DNA of 64,000 nt from Neospora caninum Liverpool. Taxonomy: Eukaryota; Apicomplexa; Conoidasida; Eucoccidiorida; Sarcocystidae. Below, piece by piece: positions 51,148 to 64,000 of this stretch. Position 1 is the stretch's first letter. Every line of letters begins with the position of its first letter. Under the pieces are notes generated by a model. It did no database searches. It had not been told where the DNA came from and worked only from the letters and a program-made list of their open reading frames with translations. The DNA is taken from assembly GCF_000208865.1 (NCBI RefSeq), contig NC_018394.1, forward strand, positions 1,385,635-1,449,634. Direction: 5' to 3'. The translations under genes were made by a program, and so were the position numbers.

Positions 51148-54100
51148 ACATGTTTCCTATCCAGATATACGTATGTAGCACATACGGATCTGTGAGCATG
51201 TGTATACGACAGCAGCGAAGGGGTTCGCACATTCACGCCGAGGAGGCGTTATGTGTATGCGTTTTTCACGCAGGCATGTGCATCTTTCTGTAGATGCCGG
51301 TAAAAAAAGAGAAACCGACGGTGTTGGGTTTGAGGGGACCACAACCGATTGAGGGAAGCGAAGGAAATGGCAAGAAAAGGCCGCACACGGACGAAGCGGC
51401 ACGCGCGCGTGTCTCGATGAAATATTTGGAGACCGGATTTTTTGCTCCGCAGAAAAAAGCGTTTCTGGCTCTGCGAGGCCGTCCGGGCCGTCGCGATATC
51501 GGGCGGAGAAAGGCAGGCCTGACGAAAAGAAGTTTCGCTGCGCGAATCGGGTTTGACGGAACCGCGACGCGCACGGCAAGTTTCCGGTGCACACGGAACT
51601 TCCGCGTTTGTCGCACAACTTCATGGAGAAATGACAACGTATGTTCGTAAGGCAAGACGCCGATATCTGCCAGTGAGGCAGTGAAGACAACAGTCGGCAT
51701 AAGATGCATCGAAATATCGGCGTCCCAGTGCAAAATAGTGGGTTGCTTCTCCGCGCTGTCGCGTGGAGAGACAGAGGGCGGTTCCGCAAACGCTGCAGGC
51801 CCCGACAGTTTGTCTTCTGCGAGAGTCACGGAGGCAAGTCTCTCTACGCAGAGAAAAGCCTTTAAACTTCTCGCCATGTCCTTCTGGAGCTTCACTTATG
51901 CGACGGGCGGAGTGGAGAGAAATTGCCGTCTCCTTTTTGCGTAGATGCGGTCGCTTTTCTCTCCGGCGTCGCCCCAAGACAAGCGTCGCGCTCAAGTGTG
52001 CGCGAGAGCGGGAGCGAAGCCAAAACAACGGTGGAGTCAACGGGCGGTCTCTCGAAACGCGCGAAAAACCTGGGTTTTTGAGGGCGTCCCGAAAGAGTTC
52101 GGCCTTCGTGTCTGCACCAAGGGTTTAAAACTGCCCTTTGCTTTTTCTCGTGTGCTACACCATTCGGTGGGGCGCCGATTTCCTAGACGGAGCAGGGATG
52201 CCGCTCACGCAGGCGCGCATGGGCCGCAAACAACACGCGCGAGGCCGCCCATCGGGCAAGGCCGTGTGTGGTTTGCCTCGCGTCCAGTCCCAAAAGTTCG
52301 ATTGTCCGAGACTGGGGGCTGAACGCGGCATCCAGTGTCCCAGCTTCACGAGAAACAAACTTTTCGATCCGATGGGTGAAAGGCAACCTAATACGCCAAA
52401 GGGGACAGCTGGATATTGGACGCAAACCCCGTGTCCAGCAAGGAACAAACGCGCGTGTGTGAAGATCGCGAGACTCGAGTTATCCATTTGACACACAGCT
52501 TCGCAGCATTCTATGAGGAATGAGGTTTTCATCCCTAGAGGGGAATGAGGGTCCCCTGGTCGGGAGGAAGCCCTCACAGTCGCGTGAAGAGCACACGCGA
52601 GAACCTGCCTAGAGTGTATCTTCTTGTGGCATCACCGAGACTTCCAGTGTCGCTGCCTCATAACGGGGTTTCTGTAGAACAAGGTGATCCCGCAGAGTTG
52701 TTGAAATTGTGTCGCCCACGTAGTCTTCGCCTGCCTCGTCACCCAACATTTCGACAGAACATGCAGCCCGTGGCCCACATGCGGCGAGGAAAAAATCGCA
52801 ATTGCGAAAGAGACGAACAGATCGGCGCTGCGTCTCGACAAACAATCGGTGTGCAGCGGCTGTGTTAGCGGTTTGATTGTTCGCACGCGGGCGTCGGTGT
52901 TTCGCGACAACGATATCTTCGGAGGGCAAATAAGCATGCAAGTTGTAGGGCCCAGCCGTCTTTGGCAGCGCAGGTGTGGAAAAAAACCTCAGCGACATCC
53001 CGTCTCTGGAGATCAAAGAAATCCTGGTTCTGTCTCGGTGCACACATACCCGTACTCGCCTGCGGAAGCATCGACACCCACAGTTTGTTACAGAACTACA
53101 AATGCAGCTTTCTAGTCGCGTTTTGCTCGGTGGGGAATCACAGGCTACAATTAAAAGAGTTGTCCCGTCCAGAAAGGCGTACTTGGATTTGCATAGCACG
53201 AGTTCTGGACGGGTTTCCCACTGGAGCGAGGCAAGTGTCCTTGAAACCTCCCCTTTTCTTGTCCCGAAGCCAGGCCGCAGATTCGGGAGAACAGCCACGG
53301 AAAATCGGAATCCGTCGTTTTAGAGCGCCAAAGACACTCGCGCTCGTCGCGCAAAGGCGTACACTCCAACTCCTCTGGTTTATGTCTTGTCCAACAGAGT
53401 TGCAGAGAAATTTGGTGTAGAGCGAGGCCGCGCAGCAGCGGTTGCCTAGTGCTTTCCTCCAGTTCTCGTGTTACGGACATTTCGACCGCCAGGAAAAACA
53501 TACCAAGTCGGCGAAGGAGTGTGTTTACGCGATTCGGCTCTCAAGAACTGCGCCGTGTGTGCTACGGCCAGTCAACCTCACATGCACGAATCCCAGTTTC
53601 TCCCCCCTGTCCCCCCACTTACCCCTCTTTTTTGAGTGACAGTACTGGTACAGCCCTCCAGCGGCTGCCGGTTTCGTTTTCCTTGTACAATGTCGAAGGG
53701 CCTTTTTTCTCTCGTGCACAAATTCGAACATCTTGTCACAACATCTTGTCACGCATGTGCATTTACTCAAGCGTGAACGCTTCGAAAAAAAACCCTTGTC
53801 TTTGGTGTGCGGCGCTGCTGTTAACGGGCTGTCCGCGACTGTTTTCGAACCCGGTTGCAATGGATGTGTCCTGTAGAACTGTCCCTTGCCTAATTGGTCT
53901 AACAGGCTAAACCGTGTCGCTTTCTCTCCAGTTCTTCTTCCGCCCCGTACGGGGAGAAAACGTCTCTTCTGCCATCAAACGTTTTCTTTCCTCTGTGATG
54001 CACACGCAGATGCGCGCGACACAGTGCAAAATCGGGGCATTTCCACGTCGAAAAAAGGCCACGCACACGAATTTCGTCGTCTGTTGCGGCAGCGCGTGTT

Positions 54101-54603
54101 TTTCTTGTGCATTTCCGCTTCTTCTCGTCTCGTATCTAGGTTCCTCGGCTCCGACTTTCCGTGTTCTTGCCAGTCTTCACCAAATCGCCCCGCTGACCAG
54201 CTGGGGCACTCCCATCTGCGGAAACTGGCAGGGTTTCGAAAAAAGCGGTTTTCGTCACCTTCGCCGGTTTTACCCTTGGCTGAGGTGAAAGGCGTCGGCT
54301 GGTGAAGTGTGCTGCTGGTTTCCTCGCGGCAAAATCCCCCGGCCGCCCGTTTTTTCTTCCGCCGACTCTTCGTTCGCGATGCCCCCCGAATGTGCAGTTT
54401 CGTTGCGCTCTTCCCTTTGTTTTCTGCCTCTCTCTCGCTGCTAGCTCGCCTCGCCTGTCGGCGCGCGGAACGAAGTGAGTTGCAGCGGTTCGCCGATCTT
54501 TTTTCCAGAAACTTTCCCTCGTCGCCCGAGAGCCTCAGGTGCCTGTCAGCCACTGGAAGTCGCTGGCGCGAGCCGTTTTCGGCGTGGAGAAGCGCAAAAA
54601 AGA
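51148..54603. other. divergent intergenic region between PREX and the MRG-like gene
   Basis: Promoters and 5' UTRs of both flanking genes must lie here. ORFs of up to 229 codons on either strand show no domains and no consistent splice chain. A CGTCTCT word (reverse of AGAGACG) at 53961-53967 lies about 640 bases upstream of the + strand start and is only a weak candidate promoter element. Nothing else is recognised. Confidence 0.5.
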
Positions 54604-57600
54604 ATGGATCGCGTCGACGAGCGTGGCCGCAGGCAGGAAAAAAGTGCATGCGATGAAGGCCCAACACTCGAAGGCGGGGTGCCGCCACGCTCCGCAGAGA
54701 ACGGGCTCGCGCTCTCCGCAGTGGACGGCGCCGAAACTTCAGCTGCTGCCCCTGGGAGCATAAGACGAGAAGGCGCAGCTACCTTGCTCGAGAACCCGTT
54801 TGTCAATCGGGAAGCAAAGATGGAAGAGTCAGAGAAGGTGGCAAGCGGGACGACCGCCTGGGATGTATCCGAAGACCTTGCTCTGTGGACATGGCTGAAA
54901 GAAAGGCTGCGCCTCTGTTACGCGTCGCTTCTTCAGCAGTGCCCGCCTGGGAAGGTTTCAAGCCTGTCGCCCGATCCGATCGACAAGGCCTCCGTGGAGG
55001 GTGAACACGAAGGCCGAACTGGGCTGCCGTCTTTCCTGTCTTGCCCCGTTTCGAGTTTCTTCGTCGCTGCGTCGTCTCCTTTTCAGATGCCCCTAGCCAC
55101 GCGCGTGGCCTGGACGGAGCAGGCGAACACCCAGAAAAGCTTGGCCGAAAGAGCCAGCGTGGCCGAAGCGGCGGTTCCCCCTGAGGTGACGCTCCGCTGG
55201 CTGTGCAGCCTCCCGGAGGGCCGGCGCCGGAAGATTTTCGAGGTTCTCCGAACGATGAAGGAAGAGGAAGAAGCTGCCTTGTGGGGGCGGGAGTCGGACG
55301 AAGGAGACAGCGCCAGTGAGGCCGAGGAAGCGAGGGGAAGCCCGCACACCGCCGCCGGGGGCGAACGACCGGGCGTCGCAGTGCAGGGAGACGCATCGCG
55401 GGAAAGGGCCGCGCGAGGCGACAGGCCATGCACCAGCGAGTGCACTTTTGAACCGAGCAGCACGGAGAGGCAGGAGACGCAAACTGCGAGTCGTCCGACT
55501 GGAGCCTGCCGCGAAGAGACAGCGCGGCGGCCGTCGCCTCTCACGGACGCGAAAGAGCCAACCCAACCAGCTGAGGCGTGCGAGACGGCCGAATCGCATT
55601 CTCTCCGTCCACGCGCGAACTTGTCGCCCTCGGGCGCCGCACTTTCCTCCCCGTCCTTCTTTCTATTCCCGCCTGCACCCAACGCGAGTCTCCCAGGAGT
55701 CCCCCCTTCCGTGCCTGCGTGGTCAGCCGACTGCGCCTTCCTGCCGGGGCGCGCGCGGGGCACCTGGCCCGGCGCCGCAGGGGTCTGGGAGCAGGCGGGG
55801 GTTACCCCGGCGTTTCAGCTCGGCGAGCTCGTCATGCATAGTTGGCGAGGGCGGTTCCAGCTGGCCGTGGTGTTGGAGAGAAGAATCTTCCACGATCGCA
55901 GGCGCGTGAAAGCTGGAGACGCAGCAGCTTCGCAGCGCAACGCGCTCCTGACGGCGAACGAGGCACTGATCTCGCCTGTGGCGCTGAGGGAGGAAGAGCG
56001 ACGGCAGAGACGCGCAAAACGCGGAGGGAAAGGAGATGACGGACCGAGTGGGGACGAAGGCGAAGCGCGAACGAAGCGCCCTCGCCGAGACTTCGCTTCC
56101 GACCCGTCCTCCGGCGAAGACGAAAGCGAGAGCAGTGAAGACGACACGTTCGTCGCGGGCCCCCACGGACTCGGTGCAGAGGCCGAGGCGGTGTCCAGCG
56201 CCGCCCTGGCCGGCTCGGCTGCGCCGCCTGTGTTCCCTTCGCCCAAAAAGCGGTTCGAAGTCATCTACCGAGTCGTTTGTCTCGGCTACAACAAAACAGC
56301 CACGAAGAAAAGTTTCGGCGAATGGACACGGGAGAGCCATCTGATGGTGGTGGACTGCGTCGAGGTCCTTCGCAAATGCCACGCCCACAACGTGCGGGCG
56401 ATCCGAGACGTGAAAGACGCGGGGTTCAACGCCTGGCAAGTCCAGGAGGCCCTCTCGCAGCGGAGCTTAGCGAGTCTCTCCGGGGGTGCGAGTGGGAAGA
56501 ACCCAGGAGACAGCGGGAGGGAGAGACAGGCCTGCGGGGGGCGGGGCGCGTGGAAGACGAGAGGGCGACTGTCACGCGGGCGAGCGACGGGGAGCAGCCA
56601 GGGTCCGCCGGACGAGAGGGAAGAGACGCGAGGCGAGAGCGGACGCGCAACGAGCAGAGCGCGGGGCAGAGGAGGGCGGCGGAAGACGCGCGGGCAGTCG
56701 GAAGCACTCAGTGAGGACAGTGAGAGCTGCCGCGACGGGTCAGGGAGAAGAGACCGCGAAGATGCACCGTCGAAGAATGCACACAAGTTTCCGGCGAGCT
56801 GCAGAGATCGCGAGCGAGACAGGCAGGTCACAGTCGAGAGCTTGCGGCGGAAGCTCCTGGACGACATGGAGCAGTTGAAGCAGGCAGAGGAACATCGAAG
56901 ACAGGAAGAGGCGACCACAGGCAAAGAACGTACGTGAAAAACGGAAACAAAGGAAATTCAATAACCTGCGACTGTATGAGAGCGATCCATGCGTGAGGCA
57001 TGTCCGTGGACTTCAGAACGTTTCCTTCAGAGGGGTATCGAGTCATGCCGACGCGTAGCGATGCTCAGCCGTTTTGAGCGTCTTTCACGTTCCGGTCGCT
57101 CGTTATCCAGGCGCGCAAATCTGCCGCGTTTCGTGCTTTTCGTGTGAGTGGATTTCGCCCTTGCGGGCTCTCTTCGCTCTTCTGCACTCCCGGAGAAGAC
57201 CCCTTCTGTCTGGGTCAAGACAGGCCTCGAGAGGGGGAGGGACTGCGATGCCGTTGCCTTGCGTTTTCAGCTTCGCAATGTTCCAGATCGCTTCCGCTCT
57301 CGGGTGCCACAAGCGTGGACTGCAGCGGACCCGTGGACGCTGTTCTGGTGTGTTGTTTGCCTTGTGCTGGTCCTCGAAATCGCTTCTGGATCTGCCGTTC
57401 TGTCGCGTGCTTGTGACGCCGCAGGCATTGACGCACACAATAGCATCGCTGTCGAGCAGGAGTTGGAGCAGAGGCAGCCGGTAGCCGTCCACCAGCTGTG
57501 GAAGCTGCCTCGGTGGCTCTTTGCACGTCTTAACCAGAATCGCTCGCTTGTTCTGCTTCGATCGTTTCCCCTGATGCCGCACGAGCTCCGAGCCGCCAGG

Positions 57601-59229
57601 GAAGACAGGAGCGCAGGACGCAGGAGCTTCGCACAAGAGTCTACTGACTCGCGGCTTGTGGGAGAGATGACGGTCGCTGAATTGCAGGCGCGGTTCGAAC
57701 GGGCCCTCCTTGCGTTTATCAGAGAGAAAAGACGCCTCGAAGAGGACGAAATGCGAAGTCGAGAAGGTCCAGGCAGTGGAAGCGTACGCACAGCTGTGCC
57801 GGCAAGTGGAACGGAAGACAGCCTGTCAGTCGTCAGCGCATCTTGTTCTCTCCACGCCTCGTTGGGTTCCGGCTCGTCCTGTCCCTCCTCTTGGTCTTCC
57901 CTCTCTCACTCCTGCGAACCAGATGCAGAGGCATCTCTGTGCCTGCCTGCCTCAGACCTGGCGTCGGACTCGAGCCTTCCGCGAGAGGGAAACGCCTCGA
58001 TGGCGCCGCTTGGGGAAGACCTTTCATGCAACGTGGAGAGAGGAAGGAAAAAGGAGGGCGTACAAGCAGTCGCTGCGAACCCGGCACACAGGCAAAGGCA
58101 GTCAGAGTGTACAGAAAGCGAGGAGAGCGTTTGTCGCTCGTCAGGCGATCTGAAGGCTGCCTTCGTTTCGACAGCCGACCTTCAGCCTGGCACCAGTCAT
58201 ACCTACGAGAACGGCCAGGCCAGGGACGCCACAGCCACTTGCGTAGATGCGTCCGCTGCTGTTGGTCAAAAGAGTGGAGATGAAACGGGGGGCGGCCGAG
58301 GTGTATGCGCTGCGTCCTTCACTTCATCGTCTCCGGGGCCGACCATGGGTCCGGGGGCCACGGTCTTCTCGTCTCGTCCCCCTCCGTCGACTCTAGCGAG
58401 TGCACAAGCGGCGAGTTCAGAGGCTGCCTCGGCGGGTTCCCACCCTTGCAAGATCGACCTAGAAAGGATTCAGTGCCCGGAGTTGTCGTCCTTTGGTTCG
58501 TCCTCGTCTTCCGCGTCCTCCTTCTCTCCACGTCCCGCGATTCGTGGAGACGGTGGGCACTCCGGTGTGCCTTGCCCGTCCGCTTCTCCGTCGCCAGTGC
58601 CACCCTCGGATTGTCCCTCCTCTGTCAACACGCCGTCTGTCCAGTCTCCATGGCCTGCTGCGCCGTCCTCTTCTTCTGTACGTCCTTCTGCTCTGCCCTC
58701 GGCCTCGCCTCTCCCGCCTTGTTCACCCACGGCGCCGTCCTGTGACGGTGCAGCCCTTCAGTCTCCTGTGCTGTCAGCGCCTTCCTGGGATAGGGAGGTA
58801 GAGCTGGAATGCGAGTTCTTTACGTCGTACTTTGGACACATCTCAGCAGCAGAGGCAGAAGCTCTGTGGGGCCCGTTGACAAGTCTCGTCGCGATCCAAG
58901 TCGATTGGCTGAACAGCCACTTCCTCACCCTCGCTTGCCACACAGAAGAGGAGGCCGCGGACCTCCGAGATCATCAGCGGAGACAGCAGTCTCTCTGCTT
59001 GTCAGAGATTGTTGGCCTCGAACACTGGGCCCGGTGTCTTCACCCGGCGACCATGGCAAAACACCACGTGAAGCCGGTGCTGGAGAGGCTGCCTCTTCCT
59101 CTTCAAAGCCAGTTTGTCCGTCTAACGCAGTTGATTGTGCACTATCTGACACACATGTGGAGAAGGAAAATTGAAGAGGGCAACAGAAAAGGAATGAAAG
59201 GAAACAAGCCGCAAGCATGCGCTGGCTGA
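54604..59229 (+). CDS. probable divergent MRG15/Eaf3-type chromatin protein (2 exons, 1,376 aa)
   Basis: This is a possible nuclear histone-binding subunit of acetyltransferase or deacetylase complexes. Exons 54604-56929 and 57425-59229 join in phase (4,131 nt). The start is the Met in AAGAATGG; the frame is open upstream to a Met at 54475. Residues about 405-430 (ELVMHSWRGRFQLAVVLERR) and about 550-600 (RFEVIYRVVCLGYNK...FGEWTRESHLM) resemble the two halves of a chromo-barrel, split by a charged 120-residue insert. In exon 2, WKLPRWLFARLNQN...VLLRSFP and MTVAELQARFERAL resemble the start of an MRG domain. LSEIVGLEHWARCLHP...FVRLTQLIVHYLTHMW at the C-terminus resembles its end. About 380 Ser/Pro/Ala-rich residues separate these parts. 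The exon frames are well supported; the family call is inference. Confidence 0.62.
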
Positions 59230-61607
59230 AGAGGTTATTCTGTGGATTTCGGTTTCCAGGAACCCCGGCTGGGTAACGGCAGCGCATTGCGAACGTCAGT
59301 TATGATGAGCGAATGACCCTCGTTTGAGGGGCAGAAGGCACTTTCGTCTTTCTTGTCTCACGCAACACGCGGGGCACACTCAGCGTATGTGCTGAACGTT
59401 TCCTCATCGGGACCGTCCTCGGGCAGGCGCATCCTCAAAGCAGTGCCAGAGTGCGTTTCTACGGCCAGTTCAGCGAAGATGCCCGTAAACGTTCCGTCTG
59501 TTTCTCACGTTTAAGTAAGTTCCAGAGCTGAGATGGAAGAACGAGTATTCTGTAGGTCAAGCGAACCGTGTCCTTTGGCGATCACCTCGTTTTTTGCTTG
59601 TAAGGCATTTTCAAAAGAAAAAAAATAACCTTTTTCAGATGGTTAAAATCCGGTCAAGTGCTCTGATATACGACAGGAAACAACGTGGGGCTACTCGTGC
59701 GGACACCTGGTTTCCCCACCACATAGCTGAACACGTAACGCCTAGGCCATGGGGAGCTTTTTGTTTGAAAAGCCTGGTAGCCGGCTCATTTCAATGCCAC
59801 CCGAAAGCCACCTCGTTCGTCTACGTGCGTCTGCAGACAAGGAGTGAACTACAGAAGTGTGACCATCTCGCAGAGCATGTCTGTGTTGATAAAAGTTCTG
59901 TGTACAGCGGTCATCCTTAGTCGAGCAGTGCAATGTACAGGTACCAGTCTTCGGTACGATGCGCTTTCCGAGTATTTGACAACGATCAACACTGCTACCC
60001 GGAAATCTATTTCTGTGCAATTCCGTAATCGTACAGATCCACTGCGGTCCCGCAGGGTATGACTCTGTTTGACCGGCAACCTCCAATAATATCCCACGTA
60101 CGGGAACATCATTGGCGCGAAAACAGTGGTGGTGCATATTGAAGGAAACCATCTTTTGTACTGAAAAACGCAAGACTAGAGACACAACCCAGGCGATATT
60201 TCACAGGGGCCTGCCTACTTTCTCTGTGTAGAATATTTATTTGTTCTTCTGATAAAATAGAACAACAGTTCTGTATATTCCAGAATGCTGAAAAGCCCGC
60301 AGACGCACGTCTCTAGACGAAGACGGCCTCCAAATGTTCTTGAATCAACAACATTCACTTCCGGGCATCACATTAACTACAATGAAACGAAAAGGACGGG
60401 CGCGTTTCCGCATCATCCAACTGACTGCCCGCACCCCGTGAGAATACACGTGGTTTTTCCTGTTAGTGGACGTCTACCCCCCCCCCCCTCCCCCCCACAA
60501 CAGCCAAAAAATTACCGCTTATCGTAGATAAGGCAGAAGAGATTTGAAAAAAACGAAGATACCTCTGTGACTACATTTCCACGAAATTATACAACTTCCA
60601 ATGACACTACACACACTGGGCCCAAACGCACGTACTCAATTTGTTCCTGTCGCTGTCAGCGAGGAAGGAACAGGAGCTCACTTTTGATGAAGCTCAAACC
60701 ATGAAGGTTTATGGACCGAAAGTGAACCAGCCACTACTGGCTCATCACCTCCCGTGATGAGGTTGCATATGCACAGATCAGAAAAATCCGGGCACAAACT
60801 CAACATATGTGGACAAAGTTGCCAGTGAGCCGCCGTCAGCTACCCACTGAACGAGTCCGCTGCGCCGTAGTCATACCCGTACCCTGCAATGGAAGAACAC
60901 GAGTCACACCTGCTCAATAGGAAGCATTAGTACCTGAAATTTCAAACCATACGTTTCACAACCAAGTGTACCCACACAAACCAGCAATAATCCTGGTCCC
61001 ACGTCTAGAGAAATAAAATAAGGTCTGCATAGACTATTTATCGAATGCATTGTTCGATTCTACCAAATCTAGAAAAGGCACAAGTCGCTGTGTCGCACTG
61101 AGTGAACAAGAGAAACGATGCCTTATTTTCTCCATCATCACAGACGCACCAGACTACGGAACCAGTTTAACGAAACGCAAGGCCATTTTACACAAATACA
61201 AAACGTTGTGCACAAATCTGTTTTGAGGAATTACCGAGATCATTGAAAGTAGCGTCCTCCAATTTGTGTATGTATGAAAGAAAATGTTCGTTGAAAAGAG
61301 AGGTGGATTATCGGAATAATTTACTGAATTGCTTATAATCAGTTTGTCTAAAATAGAGAGGAAAATTGTAGCGGTATCCCTGTTCCAGGTCACACCGCAA
61401 CTCCTGGCCAAAATGCGGCTTCAGCAGCGCTCTTACCGAAAAGAGCTAAAACAGTTATTTGTGGCGATAACCAATTCCTTTATAGCACCAAAAAGGGTAC
61501 CAGTCGAATTCGTCGCTGGACAAGTCAGCATTCGACACTCTGTAGAAGATCTCCCTCATCCCCAAGGTGCCACCGTGTGACGAGGGGAACCCTACACGTA
61601 ACTTCAT
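59230..61607. other. convergent, lower-GC intergenic region
   Basis: This is the 3' flank of the MRG-like gene (+) and the EGF-domain gene (-). Base composition drops visibly compared with the coding regions. C-runs at 60477-60488 and 60490-60496 are split by one T. No gene, RNA or repeat family is recognised. Confidence 0.55.
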
Positions 61608-64000
61608 CTACGGAGCCGCAACTGCTGAGGACACCATATAGCAACTCTGGACTACCTCAACGTAGGTTCCATTTATGTTTGGTAGGAAGCACGGAAAACC
61701 AGGAACAGACTGAGCCCTCTCCATGGCACGTACCAGTCATTATAGCATCATCTTCGGAGCCATACGCATTCCTCCGTCCCTTCAGAAAATAACCTGAAAA
61801 TCACAGCAGACAGAGGCAACGGTGAGGAGACCTTGACTACTGGGTGTACTTTCCTACAAATGCAGTTGAGTTTTAGCGGCAACGAGAAAGAAATCATCTA
61901 GGGTCCCGTCATGTCGTACGTGCTCCATTACAACTAAATACCCTAATGCAGGCAAATACGCTCTGAAAAAAACTTGCTCTTTTATGTCACGGGTTCTTCC
62001 GCGTACTTGCGGAGAACGTCATACAAAACGCTACCCGCCCGTGTTCACATTGTAATTGTCAAGGGCGGCACAAAACGGGCACGCCTTCGAAACATTCTGT
62101 AACACTGTGGCACATTCGGACATATGCACAGGTGTAATGGACGCCCTCTCTCGAATGCACACGCGTGGCTTTGCCGTTGCCCTCCCAACACGCTGCTCGG
62201 AATTATGCCTGTACATTGCCACGGGGACTCGAAAGAACGGCAAGACGTTTTTTAACGCATGCCCATGTTTTGAAATAGCTTTGCTTTTTCCACATCAACA
62301 GTAGAATCGAACTGTTGACACCGGGGCCGGGAAGTTTCCAATGATGTTTTCCCCGATACTTACGAACACCGTATACAGCAGCGCCGATTAGCATGGCAAT
62401 AGCCACGGCGACACAGCACCACAACCAAATGGGGGTGTCCATTCCAGCACCCTCGGTCAACAGAACTTTCACTTGCTGCGCTTTACTCAAAGCCGCGCAT
62501 CTATAGCTGCCTGCGTTGTCCGGTAAACATCCTTGGTAACGCCCGCATCGTAGCCCTAGCAACTCGCAGGCCTTGTGTTCGGAGCCGGGAAGCGCTGGCA
62601 AACATGCCACAAACGAGGAGAAGGCTTTACACTTTGCTTTTCAATTTAATAGTTCGACGCAAGATTCGGAGGCACTCGTGACAACCCAAAGGCCAAACGT
62701 TTTCCAGTCCTGATTGAAGAGATCCAAACAATTGCTCAACCCCCCCAAAAAAACAATGGTGAGTGATATGGTGAACCGTCGAAATAAACCGGGAAAAGTC
62801 GATGTAGTGCTCTCACAATTGATGACGCAGTCGGTTCCGAAGGACAGACAACTTCCCATTCGAGCGGACCATTACGCACATGATAACAATTGATAGCTGG
62901 TTCCACCTCCAGCAACCAATTTTGTTTGCCGCCTGCAGATTTACCGACGGTATTAGTAGTGAATATGTAGAAATACGTGTAAGAGAGCGAGACAGCAGCA
63001 CTGCGGTGAAACTGAAGCACAGTCAGTCTGTTTTGGATTTCGCGGCAGTGTGCGCCCTACATGCCGCAGTGGCTGCCCATATGACGAGTATGCCATCGTC
63101 TTTTGGAAGCACTTACGCTTGCACTCTCCCTTTCTGCCGCTGCCTTGAAAACCTTCCTTGCACGCACAGGAGTACGATCCCACAGCTGTGGTACACGTGG
63201 CGAAGACAGGATCGCAGTTGTGCTCTCCTGTAGCGCAGAATTCCTTGCCGGTGCACTTCCCATTGGCATCTTTAGCAAATCCTGTTGTGCATTCGCACCG
63301 GTAAGATCCTGGTGTGTTGATGCAGACCGAGTTCTCCGGGCACCGATCTGGTTCTTCACATTCATTGATATCTGAATGGCAAAAACCAGAAGAACTAGAT
63401 GCATGTCAATCTACTGTCTCCAAAGGCTTCCACCCAAAGATCGTATGAGGGCAGACGAGACTTGATTCGATTTAGCTTGAAGGCTGCAAACGAGCGTTAA
63501 TGCGCTTCACGAACGTAACGATATCCCCCAATCGTCAAGTGCTGGGTACCCATACGGTCCCACAACAGGAAAAGTCTACCACAAGAAAAGAACCACGACG
63601 GAACTGATCAGAACCTAACATACTGGAGAACAACACAAGCATGTGGTGGCTTGTCCACGCGAAAAATAACTGCCACCAGCGCCACCCCCAACAGAACTCA
63701 GAAACTCTGCGGGGAACTATGGAAATGCCAGGCAAAATCGTGGTACCTTAATAACGGTCTAACCTTCCATATCTCTGTAGAGGCGTTTGACTCACCTTTG
63801 CATGCTCTTCCCGGCTTGCCGTCATTCCCTGTGTACCCTGGCAAGCACCTGCAGGTTACTGGCTTGCCATCGTTGTTGATGCAGTCGCTGTGTTCTGCGC
63901 AGCCTCCTCGGTTCTCCAAGCATTCATTTATATCTACGGGTCGAATGGAAAAGCCACTAGCAGACACCATGGATAGGTCGGTAGTCAGGACTTCGCCAGC
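61608..64000 (-). CDS. MIC7: EGF-domain type I transmembrane protein, microneme MIC7-like (3' part, 5' truncated by window edge)
   Basis: This is a probable secreted and membrane-anchored adhesin of the apical microneme organelles. Exons in the window, 5' to 3': 63933-63796, 63371-63117, 62932-62817, 62631-62364, 61793-61734, 61624-61608; all phases match. The first two encode EGF-like modules. Two begin with the calcium-binding signature DINEC, and a third has six cysteines ending GSYSCACKEGF. Exon 62932-62817 adds a non-EGF segment with two cysteines. Exon 62631-62364 encodes a divergent Cys-rich module ending GSYRC, then the membrane span IWLWCCVAVAIAMLIGAAVY. The tail is about 24 residues (KGRRNAYGSEDDAIMT...) and is encoded by two tiny exons ending TAG. 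Domain architecture and neighbours fit Toxoplasma MIC7; MIC8, MIC9 and MIC12 share this layout. The acceptors at 62632 and 61625 are the weakest. Confidence 0.72.

Overview
The window looks like nuclear DNA of a tissue-cyst-forming coccidian, most likely Toxoplasma gondii or a near relative such as Hammondia or Neospora. Evidence: intron-rich genes with short GT-AG introns; (AT)n and homopolymer G/C tracts in introns and spacers; frequent TGCATGC words; an apicoplast-type replication polyprotein fused from primase, helicase, exonuclease and polymerase; and an EGF-domain membrane protein of the microneme (MIC) type. All gene models were built by hand from splice sites and reading-frame phase. 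They are not transcript-supported, but every complete model closes in frame.

Layout, left to right: (1) the tail of a + strand gene (39-428). (2) A convergent spacer with two minisatellites. (3) A 21-exon minus-strand gene (15884 to 1975) for an unrecognised protein of about 1,333 aa, with six copies of a C-x-F-x-P-x-[IL]-like motif alternating with R-L-[HA] segments. (4) The minus-strand gene for mitochondrial ATP synthase F1 beta (21936 to 18772). (5) A spacer of about 5 kb. (6) A + strand 7-exon alpha/beta hydrolase (27092-32222). (7) A minus-strand 21-exon gene (51147 to 35950) for a PREX-like apicoplast replication enzyme of about 2,506 aa. (8) A + strand 2-exon gene (54604-59229) that I tentatively read as a divergent MRG15/Eaf3-type chromatin protein. 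(9) The 3' part of a minus-strand EGF-domain transmembrane protein, MIC7-like (64000 to 61608).

Two genes serve endosymbiotic organelles: ATP synthase beta in the mitochondrion and PREX in the apicoplast. The last gene is a probable secretory-pathway adhesin. I see no operon-like linkage, no CRISPR and no mobile element, and I recognised no tRNA or rRNA. Spacers of 1.5 to 5 kb separate the genes and probably hold the long UTRs and promoters usual in this lineage. The least certain points are the 3' end of exon 1 of the large 5' gene, exon 2 of PREX, and the identities of the MRG-like and MIC7-like proteins.
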